In this document: positions 1 through 5,094 of the stretch, piece by piece
Numbering within the stretch: the stretch's first letter is position 1
Layout of the letters: each line of letters begins with the position of its first letter
From: Clostridiales bacterium
GTDB lineage: Bacteria; Bacillota; Peptococcia; Peptococcales; Peptococcaceae
NCBI GenBank assembly: GCA_003343815.1
Contig: QAKL01000006.1
Span: 1-5,094 of the forward strand
DNA length: 5,094 bases
Direction: 5' to 3'
Translations under genes and position numbers: made by a program
Notes under the pieces: model-generated
The model's database searches: none
Told to the model about the DNA's origin: nothing
The model's input: the letters and a program-made list of their open reading frames with translations, nothing else

Positions 1-867
1 ATCAATAAAAATAACGACGATAAGCTCCGCATGCCTGCGGATGACGTGCGCCGCAAGAGTATTCCGATTATGAATCCTTTGAGCGAGGATCAGGGGCATA
101 TGCGTACCTCCATGCTCCCGGGGATGCTCGGCGTGGTAGCCAATAATATTAACCGCCGCAATGAAAATCTGGCGTTTTTCGAAATCGGCAAAGTATTTTT
201 GCTGGACGGCGAGTTAAACAGCACTGATTTGGCGCATGAGAAATACAATTTAGGAATCGTTTTAAAAGGTAAAACCCAATCTAACTGGCTTGAAGGCGGC
301 GTCGAGTACGATTTCTATTACTTAAAAGCGGTCTTGGAGGAGCTTTTAGATGTATTTCGTCCGGAAAGTCGCGAATATGTGCCGTGTGTGGATAATCCTA
401 CCTATCACCCCGGCAGAACGGCTGTACTCAAAGTAAACGGTCAGGAAATCGGCGTTTTGGGCGAGTTGCATCCGGAGGTTGCCGAAAACTACGGCATCAA
501 AGGTCGCGTATATGCGGCAGAAATTGACGTAGACGCACTCTTTGCGATCGGTGCGGCGAAACCGAGCGTTAGCCGTTTGCCGAAATTTCCGGCAACGAGC
601 CGTGATTTGGCGGTCGTCGTGAAAAAGGATACTCCTGCGCAGGCATTAATTGATGTGATTAACACAAACGGCGGCGGGCTTTTGAAAGACGTGCAGATTT
701 TCGATGTCTACGAGGGCGAGCAGATCGCAAGCGGTATGAAGAGTTTGGCATTCAAGCTGACTTTCCAAGCCGAGGATCGCACGCTGGTTGACGCCGAGGT
801 TAATACAGTATATGACAAAATTTTAGCTGAGTTAGAAGCTAAATGCGCAGCTAAATTAAGAGCGTAA
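1..867 (+). CDS. pheT: Phenylalanine--tRNA ligase beta subunit, C-terminal part (5' end outside window)
   Basis: PheT is the beta chain of the cytoplasmic (alpha-beta)2 phenylalanyl-tRNA synthetase, which charges tRNA-Phe using ATP; the catalytic site lies in PheS, while PheT carries editing and tRNA-binding domains. The frame is open from base 1 with no upstream stop, so this is the last 288 residues of a protein that is usually about 800 residues. The ATG at 31 is internal. Visible family signatures are NPLSEDQGHMRTSMLPG near residues 25-41, then NRRNENLAFFEIGKVF (the catalytic-like core fold), YHPGRTAVL and LGELHPEVAENYGI. From about residue 196 (FPATSRDLAVVV) to the end is the FDX-ACB (B8) domain that contacts the tRNA anticodon stem in this family. 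The editing (B3/B4) domain is not in the window. The C-terminus looks intact, and an intrinsic terminator follows within 10 bases of the stop, so pheT is the last gene of its unit, presumably pheST. Confidence 0.96.
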   Translation: MNKNNDDKLRMPADDVRRKSIPIMNPLSEDQGHMRTSMLPGMLGVVANNINRRNENLAFFEIGKVFLLDGELNSTDLAHEKYNLGIVLKGKTQSNWLEGGVEYDFYYLKAVLEELLDVFRPESREYVPCVDNPTYHPGRTAVLKVNGQEIGVLGELHPEVAENYGIKGRVYAAEIDVDALFAIGAAKPSVSRLPKFPATSRDLAVVVKKDTPAQALIDVINTNGGGLLKDVQIFDVYEGEQIASGMKSLAFKLTFQAEDRTLVDAEVNTVYDKILAELEAKCAAKLRA

Positions 868-875
868 ATTATCCC

Positions 876-906
876 AAACCGTCTGCGAATAGCAGGCGGT
901 TTTTTT
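876..906 (+). terminator. Intrinsic (Rho-independent) terminator after pheT
   Basis: An 11-bp stem (AAACCGTCTGC at 876-886 with GCAGGCGGTTT at 892-902, one T-G wobble at 882/896) encloses the 5-base loop GAATA. It runs directly into a seven-T tract at 900-906. It begins 8 bases after the pheT stop codon, the expected place for an operon-ending terminator, and it separates pheT transcription from the pcrA promoter downstream. Confidence 0.93.
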
Positions 907-921
907 GTACATAAGTCTTAA

Positions 922-938
922 GTAATTTTTAAAATTAC
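922..938. repeat. AT-rich palindrome GTAATTTTTAAAATTAC upstream of the pcrA promoter
   Basis: GTAATTTT (922-929) and AAAATTAC (931-938) form a perfect 8-bp inverted repeat around one central T. A one-base spacer cannot form a full hairpin, so as DNA it would suit a dimeric regulator better than an RNA stem. It lies about 20 bp upstream of the -35 box. Its core TAATTTTTAAA recurs at 988-998. I do not recognise a known operator consensus, and AT-rich sequence produces such dyads by chance, so a regulatory role is inference only. Confidence 0.4.
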
Positions 939-940
939 GG

Positions 941-956
941 CTTTTTTGGCAAAAAG
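941..956. repeat. Small inverted repeat CTTTTT-TGGC-AAAAAG / UP-element-like A/T tracts
   Basis: CTTTTT (941-946) and AAAAAG (951-956) are perfect complements around a TGGC loop, just upstream of the -35 hexamer. The six-T and five-A runs fall roughly where an UP element would contact the RNA polymerase alpha C-terminal domains, so they may boost the pcrA promoter. No terminator function is likely because no T tract follows the 3' arm. Confidence 0.35.
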
Positions 957-958
957 TC

Positions 959-987
959 TTGGAAAACATACGCGGATTTGGTATAAT
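959..987 (+). promoter_or_regulatory. Sigma-A/sigma-70 type promoter with extended -10, driving pcrA
   Basis: The -35 is TTGGAA (959-964, four of six matches to TTGACA). A 17-bp spacer leads to a perfect TATAAT (982-987). A TG at 979-980, one base before the -10, makes it an extended -10 promoter. Transcription should start near 994, leaving a leader of about 20 bases before the pcrA ATG. No LexA-type SOS box (CGAAC-N4-GTTCG or CTGT-N8-ACAG) is visible, so constitutive housekeeping expression is the simplest reading. Confidence 0.85.
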
Positions 988-1003
988 TAATTTTTAAAGG
1001 TAT

Positions 1004-1008
1004 GGAGG
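1004..1008 (+). promoter_or_regulatory. Ribosome binding site of pcrA (GGAGG)
   Basis: GGAGG lies seven bases before the ATG at 1016, ideal spacing. It supports that start over the out-of-frame ATG at 1002, which overlaps the site itself. Confidence 0.88.
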
Positions 1009-1015
1009 CAGAAAT

Positions 1016-3187
1016 ATGGATTTAACAAATTTGAATAAAGAACAGCGTGAAGCGGTAGTTACCACCCAAGGGCCGCTTTTAATCTTAGCGGGCGCAGGCT
1101 CGGGTAAAACGAAGACTTTGACGACGCGTATCGCGTATTTACTGCAGGAGGAAAATGTTTCTCCTCATGAGATATTGGCGATCACCTTTACCAATAAAGC
1201 CGCCGGGGAAATGAAAGAGCGCATTATTGATTTGGTCGGATTTTTAGGCGAAAGGATCTGGGCAGGCACCTTTCACTCGATGTGCTTGCGTATTTTGCGC
1301 ATGGAAATCGAGGAGGTCGGCTATAAGCCCAATTTCGTCATTTACGACGAAAGCGACCAGCAGACATTGCTCAAACAAATTTTAAAAGAGCAAAATTTGG
1401 ACGAAAAAAAATTTCCGCCCAGACTTTTAGCTAATACTATTTCTAATTTTAAAAACGAGCTTTTGGATCCGCAATCTGCACGCAAATATATTAACGGCGA
1501 TTTCATCATGGAGAAAAACGTCGAGATATACGATATTTATCAGGAAAGACTCAAACAAAACAACGCCGTGGATTTTGACGATATCATCATGCTGACGGTG
1601 CAGCTTTTTGAGCGCAATGCGGAAATTTTGGCGAAATATCAGAGTCGCTTCCGCTATATATTTGTCGACGAGTATCAAGATACCAACCACGCGCAGTATC
1701 GCTTGATTAAGCTTTTGGCGGCAAAATACCGCAATATCTGCGTAGTCGGCGACGATGACCAGTCCATTTATCGCTGGAGAGGCGCGGATATCCAAAATAT
1801 CCTCAATTTCGAAAAGGATTATCCTGAGGCTAAGGTCGTGAAATTGGAGCAGAATTACCGCTCGACGCAAGTGATTCTGGATGCCGCCTACAGCGTGATC
1901 AAATCCAACAGCGAGCGCAAGGATAAGCGCCTCTGGACCGAGAAAAAAGGCGGTGCAAAAATTGATTATTTTACGGCGCTGGATGAAGAGGAGGAAGCAT
2001 TCTTTGTCAGCCGCGAAATAAAAAAACGCGTGGTAAACGGCGAAAGGACTTATGCCGATTTTGCGGTGCTCTGCCGCACGACGGCGCAGTTTCGCGTCAT
2101 AGAAGAAAATTTTATCAAAAACGGGATCAAGTATCAAATATTCGGCGGGATGAAATTTTACAGCCGCAAGGAGATTAAAGATACTTTAGCTTATTTAAAG
2201 GCTATCGCCAATCCTGATGACCGCATCAGCTTAGCCAGAGCCGTAGGCGCGCCCAAGCGCGGTATCGGCGAGGCGAGTTGGCAGAAAATCAGCCAATACG
2301 CCGATGAGAACGATATTTCGATTACTTTGGCGCTGTTAGACGCACTTGACGCAGGTATTACAGGCAAAGCAGGCAAGGCGATGGTCGCTTTTGCCGAGCA
2401 GATGGTGGAGTTTCAGACATTATCTGAAGCCTTGCCGTTACGGGATTTAGTGGAAACGGTATTGGAGCAAAGCGGCTATTTAGCGATGCTTGCTGATGAT
2501 AAAGATGTCGAAAGCGTTACGAAAAAGGAAAATTTGGAGGAATTTTTCTCGATTTTAGAATCATTTGACCGCGAGCATGAGCCAAGCGCGGAGAATTTGA
2601 GCCAATTTTTGTCCGAGGTTGCCTTATACACCGATTTGGATAATCTGACGGAGAAAGAAAACACAGTCACAATTATGACTATGCACGGTGCTAAAGGACT
2701 GGAATTTCCGATCGTCTTTATCGTAGGCATGGAGGAAAATATTTTCCCGCATGCGCGCAGTATCTCCTCAATGGCAGAAAGTGAAATGGAGGAGGAGCGC
2801 CGCCTGTGCTATGTCGCCATTACCCGCGCAAAAGAGCAGGTGATTATGAGCCGCGCATTGGCACATATGCTTTACGGACGGACGAGCCGCAATCACCAAA
2901 GCCGCTTTATCGGCGAAATCCCTGCGGAATTAATCAATGATTTGTCTAAGCGCCGTTCTCCTCAATCAAGTAGTGATTACGGGCGTGTGCAGACACCGAT
3001 TAAGCCTAAAAGCGGCAGTGAAATCGAAAAGTTTAATATCGGCGATAAAGTCGCGCATACTAAATGGGGCGTGGGTGTAGTGATAAGCGTCAAAGGCGCT
3101 GGCGATGATTTGGAGTATAACGTCGCTTTCCCCTCGATAGGGATAAAAACCTTGATTGCCAAATATGCGCCGATTAAACGAGCGTAA
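1016..3187 (+). CDS. pcrA: ATP-dependent DNA helicase PcrA (UvrD/Rep family, SF1A)
   Basis: PcrA is a 3'-5' single-stranded DNA translocase/helicase acting in nucleotide excision repair, in removing RecA and stalled RNA polymerase from DNA, and in rolling-circle plasmid replication. At 723 residues it matches Bacillaceae PcrA in length, and every SF1A motif is present: Q-motif LNKEQREAV (6-14), Walker A AGAGSGKT (25-32, Lys31), motif Ia TFTNKAAGEM (57-66), motif Ib GTFHSM (84-89), Walker B DEYQDT (218-223), motif III GDDDQSIYRWRGA (245-257), motif IV QNYRST (279-284, arginine-finger candidate Arg282), motif V TMHGAKGLEF (555-564) and motif VI VAITRAK (600-606, Arg604). A polar linker at about 640-672 precedes a C-terminal Tudor-like domain (about 673-723, FNIGDKVAHTKWGVG), which in PcrA/UvrD binds RNA polymerase. 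The gene has its own promoter and probably shares a transcript with ligA. No pcrB is seen upstream, unlike in Bacillus. Nothing looks broken. UvrD is the only realistic alternative name. Confidence 0.97.
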   Translation: MDLTNLNKEQREAVVTTQGPLLILAGAGSGKTKTLTTRIAYLLQEENVSPHEILAITFTNKAAGEMKERIIDLVGFLGERIWAGTFHSMCLRILRMEIEEVGYKPNFVIYDESDQQTLLKQILKEQNLDEKKFPPRLLANTISNFKNELLDPQSARKYINGDFIMEKNVEIYDIYQERLKQNNAVDFDDIIMLTVQLFERNAEILAKYQSRFRYIFVDEYQDTNHAQYRLIKLLAAKYRNICVVGDDDQSIYRWRGADIQNILNFEKDYPEAKVVKLEQNYRSTQVILDAAYSVIKSNSERKDKRLWTEKKGGAKIDYFTALDEEEEAFFVSREIKKRVVNGERTYADFAVLCRTTAQFRVIEENFIKNGIKYQIFGGMKFYSRKEIKDTLAYLKAIANPDDRISLARAVGAPKRGIGEASWQKISQYADENDISITLALLDALDAGITGKAGKAMVAFAEQMVEFQTLSEALPLRDLVETVLEQSGYLAMLADDKDVESVTKKENLEEFFSILESFDREHEPSAENLSQFLSEVALYTDLDNLTEKENTVTIMTMHGAKGLEFPIVFIVGMEENIFPHARSISSMAESEMEEERRLCYVAITRAKEQVIMSRALAHMLYGRTSRNHQSRFIGEIPAELINDLSKRRSPQSSSDYGRVQTPIKPKSGSEIEKFNIGDKVAHTKWGVGVVISVKGAGDDLEYNVAFPSIGIKTLIAKYAPIKRA

Positions 3188-3191
3188 GGAG
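3186..3191 (+). promoter_or_regulatory. Ribosome binding site of ligA (AAGGAG), overlapping the pcrA stop
   Basis: AAGGAG shares its first two bases with the pcrA TAA stop (3185-3187) and lies eight bases before the GTG at 3200. This decides the ligA start: the in-frame GTG at 3191 overlaps the site and has no usable spacing. The overlap with the pcrA stop suggests that ribosomes finishing pcrA can help load ligA (inference). Confidence 0.85.
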
Positions 3192-3199
3192 TGGAAAAC

Positions 3200-5094
3200 G
3201 TGGAAGAATTAAAAAAACGCTTGGAAGAATTAAAAGAGCAGATCCGCGAAAACGATTACCAATATTATGTTTTAGACGATCCGCAAATCAGCGACTATGA
3301 GTATGATAAGCTGATGCAGGAGTTATTGGATATAGAAAAAGCTCATCCTGAATTATTAACAGCGGACTCGCCCTCGCAGAGAGTAGGCGGCGAGGCGTTA
3401 AGCGAGTTTCCACCATATACGCACCGCAATCCTTTGCTTAGTTTGGGCAACAGCTACAATGAGGAGGATTTGCGCGAGTTTGACCGCAGGGTAAAAAGCG
3501 ATCTGGGTGTAGATACGGTGGAATATGTAGTCGAGTATAAAATTGACGGGCTGTCGGTAGCATTAAGCTACGAAAACGGGGTTTTGGTGACTGGTGCGAC
3601 CAGGGGCGATGGCTATATCGGTGAGAATGTAACTAATAATATTCGTACAGTGAAAAATATTCCATTAAAATTGCGCAAGACAGAGACCTTAATGGAGGCG
3701 CGCGGCGAGGTTTATCTGCCGAGAGCGGCGTTTGAACGCTTGAATAAACAGCGTGAGGAAAACGGCGAACCGCTTTTTGCCAATCCGCGCAACGCCGCCG
3801 CCGGTTCCTTGCGTCAGCTCAATCCGAAAATTGCTGCTGAAAGGGATCTGCGGGCGATTATTTATAATTTGCTTTATTTAGAGGGGGCAGATAGTCCGCA
3901 AAGCCAAAGCGAATGTTTAAAATATCTGCATGAGCAGGGTTTTACAGTGTCCGAGCCGTTAGTCAGCTCCGATATTGACGAAATAGTCGAGTATTGCCGT
4001 AAAAAGGGTGAAAGACGTCATGAGCTGGATTACGATATCGACGGCATGGTCGTGAAAGTAAACAGTATCGCTTACCAAGAGCAGCTCGGCTATCGCGCGC
4101 GCAATCCGCGCTGGGCGATAGCTTATAAATTTCCGCCGGAGCAGCAACGCACGAAATTAAAGGATATTACGGTGCAGGTCGGGCGCACGGGCGTAGTGAC
4201 GCCGGTGGCGCAGTTAGAGCCTGTCTTTTTAGCAGGAAGCACGATTTCCCGCGCGACCTTGCATAATGAGGACTACATCGCCCAAAAAGAAATCATGATC
4301 GGAGACACAGTAATCATCGAAAAAGCGGGCGAAGTCATCCCGGCGGTAGTCGCAGTGGATAAAACAAAACGCGACGGAAACGAGAGAGCATTTGCTTTTC
4401 CTGATTTATGCCCGGAGTGCGGGACGCCGCTAATCCGCTTGGAGGGCGAGGCGGCGGTGCGCTGCCCCAATACTTTGCATTGCCCGGCGCAGGTGCGCGA
4501 GGGGATCATTCATTTTGCCTCCCGCGACGGGATGAATATTGACGGATTAGGCCCTGCGGTGATTAACCAGCTTTATCAAGCAGAGCTGATTCACGACAGC
4601 GCCGATTTGTATTATTTGACGCGCGAAGAGTTATTAACTATCGAGCGCATGGGCGAAAAATCAGCCGATAATCTGCTGAAAAGCTTGGGAAAAAGCAAAA
4701 ACTGCTCTTTAGCAGCGCTGATTTTTTCTCTGGGGATTCCGTTAGTAGGGCTGACGGTTGCCAAAATTTTAGCGAAAGAATTCGGCTCGATCGAAAAATT
4801 AAAGCAGGCAAGTTATGACGATTTAGTTGCGATTGATGCGGTAGGTACGAAAATCGCGCAAAGCATCACCGAATATTTCGCCCAAGAAAGCAATTCTGAC
4901 TTTTTGGCACGCTTGGAGCAAGCGGGCATAATGATGCAAGAAGAACACACTGAAAAACAGACAAAAGAAGCATTCGCAGGTAAAACTTTCGTTTTAACAG
5001 GCACTATGGTTGCAATGGATCGCAAAACGGCGCAGGAAAAAATTGAATCCTTGGGCGGTAAAGCCTCATCAAGCGTCAGCAAAAAGACAAACTA
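3200..5094 (+). CDS. ligA: NAD+-dependent DNA ligase LigA (3' end outside window)
   Basis: LigA seals 3'-OH/5'-phosphate nicks using NAD+, releasing NMN and AMP, in Okazaki fragment joining and repair. The frame is open from the GTG to the right edge: 631 codons plus two bases. The domains follow the family order. Domain Ia, which binds NMN, has YYVLDDP and DYEYD (Tyr22, Asp32, Tyr35, Asp36). The adenylation domain has KIDG at 114-117 with nucleophile Lys114, NPRNAAAGSLRQL at 195-207 and DIDGMVVKV at 279-287 with Lys286. The OB fold includes VGRTGVVTPVAQLEPV from 327. A four-cysteine zinc finger uses Cys404, Cys407, Cys422 and Cys428. Helix-hairpin-helix repeats span about 435-585, and BRCT starts near 592 (FAGKTFVLTGTM). 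Family members run about 665-670 residues, so roughly 35-40 BRCT residues lie beyond the edge; the trailing TA fits the usual Tyr of KKTNY. The cut is the window's, not a mutation. The gap after pcrA is 12 bp, implying co-transcription. Confidence 0.97.
   Translation, partial: MEELKKRLEELKEQIRENDYQYYVLDDPQISDYEYDKLMQELLDIEKAHPELLTADSPSQRVGGEALSEFPPYTHRNPLLSLGNSYNEEDLREFDRRVKSDLGVDTVEYVVEYKIDGLSVALSYENGVLVTGATRGDGYIGENVTNNIRTVKNIPLKLRKTETLMEARGEVYLPRAAFERLNKQREENGEPLFANPRNAAAGSLRQLNPKIAAERDLRAIIYNLLYLEGADSPQSQSECLKYLHEQGFTVSEPLVSSDIDEIVEYCRKKGERRHELDYDIDGMVVKVNSIAYQEQLGYRARNPRWAIAYKFPPEQQRTKLKDITVQVGRTGVVTPVAQLEPVFLAGSTISRATLHNEDYIAQKEIMIGDTVIIEKAGEVIPAVVAVDKTKRDGNERAFAFPDLCPECGTPLIRLEGEAAVRCPNTLHCPAQVREGIIHFASRDGMNIDGLGPAVINQLYQAELIHDSADLYYLTREELLTIERMGEKSADNLLKSLGKSKNCSLAALIFSLGIPLVGLTVAKILAKEFGSIEKLKQASYDDLVAIDAVGTKIAQSITEYFAQESNSDFLARLEQAGIMMQEEHTEKQTKEAFAGKTFVLTGTMVAMDRKTAQEKIESLGGKASSSVSKKTN

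Noticed and set aside
31..33. ATG at 31 as the start of a 278-residue protein
   Set aside because: The frame is open upstream to base 1, and the residues before the ATG are consistent with PheT. No ribosome binding site precedes it.
26..41. 6-bp hairpin TCCGCA/TGCGGA within pheT
   Set aside because: It is short, lies in coding sequence and has no T tract, so it is likely chance.
868..1015. SOS (LexA) box in front of pcrA
   Set aside because: I looked for both the Bacillus-type and the E. coli-type consensus and found no acceptable match.
1427..2137. 236-codon reverse-strand ORF opposite pcrA
   Set aside because: Its codons are in exact register with pcrA codons, so it stays open wherever pcrA avoids TTA, CTA and TCA codons. 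The translation shows no recognisable domain, while the forward frame carries helicase motifs II, III and IV in this interval.
2191..3162. Short reverse-strand ORFs within pcrA (2191-2376, 2476-2730, 2977-3162)
   Set aside because: They are short, have no recognisable family, and lie entirely inside a well-supported helicase gene on the other strand.
3191..3193. In-frame GTG at 3191 as an alternative ligA start
   Set aside because: It overlaps the AAGGAG site and would have no upstream ribosome binding site of its own; the GTG at 3200 has ideal spacing and places the catalytic lysine at residue 114, close to its usual position in the family.
3266..3268. Tyr23 in LigA where E. coli LigA has His in the NMN-binding domain
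   Set aside because: A YY pair at this place is usual in Firmicutes ligases, so it is not a loss of function.
3959..5082. Short reverse-strand ORFs within ligA (3959-4147, 4273-4509, 4813-5082)
   Set aside because: They are shadows of ligA, whose forward frame shows all ligase domains in order.

Overview
The window looks like ordinary housekeeping chromosome from a low-to-moderate-GC member of the Bacillota (Firmicutes). The reasons are the PcrA-type helicase of typical Firmicutes length, the pcrA-ligA pair, the strong AAGGAG/GGAGG ribosome binding sites, a consensus sigma-A promoter, and a LigA N-terminus with the Firmicutes-like YYVLDDP stretch. Codon use is mixed, with many GCG/CGC codons beside TTA/AAA/GAA. 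That would fit a Negativicutes-like genome, but this lineage guess is weak.

Layout, all on the + strand. Positions 1-867 hold the 3' end of pheT, the beta subunit of phenylalanyl-tRNA synthetase, which enters the window already open. An intrinsic terminator at 876-906 closes that transcription unit. The rest of the 148-bp intergenic gap holds AT-rich dyads, an excellent extended -10 promoter (-35 at 959-964, -10 at 982-987) and a GGAGG site. These lead into pcrA (1016-3187), a complete UvrD/PcrA superfamily 1A DNA helicase with all its motifs. Twelve bases after the pcrA stop, ligA (NAD+-dependent DNA ligase) starts at a GTG at 3200 and runs off the right edge inside its BRCT domain. No stretch above 300 bases lacks a gene.

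Functionally, pheT belongs to translation and is transcriptionally separate from what follows. pcrA and ligA look like a two-gene (or longer) DNA-repair/replication operon: PcrA unwinds or clears DNA, and LigA seals the nicks left after repair and Okazaki fragment maturation. Their 12-bp gap and the overlap of the ligA ribosome binding site with the pcrA stop codon suggest co-transcription and possibly coupled translation.

I found no convincing novel system. The only structure not explained by the genes is a cluster of short AT-rich dyads and direct repeats around the pcrA promoter, reported below with modest interest. The longest reverse-strand ORF (236 codons) is judged a codon-register shadow of pcrA.
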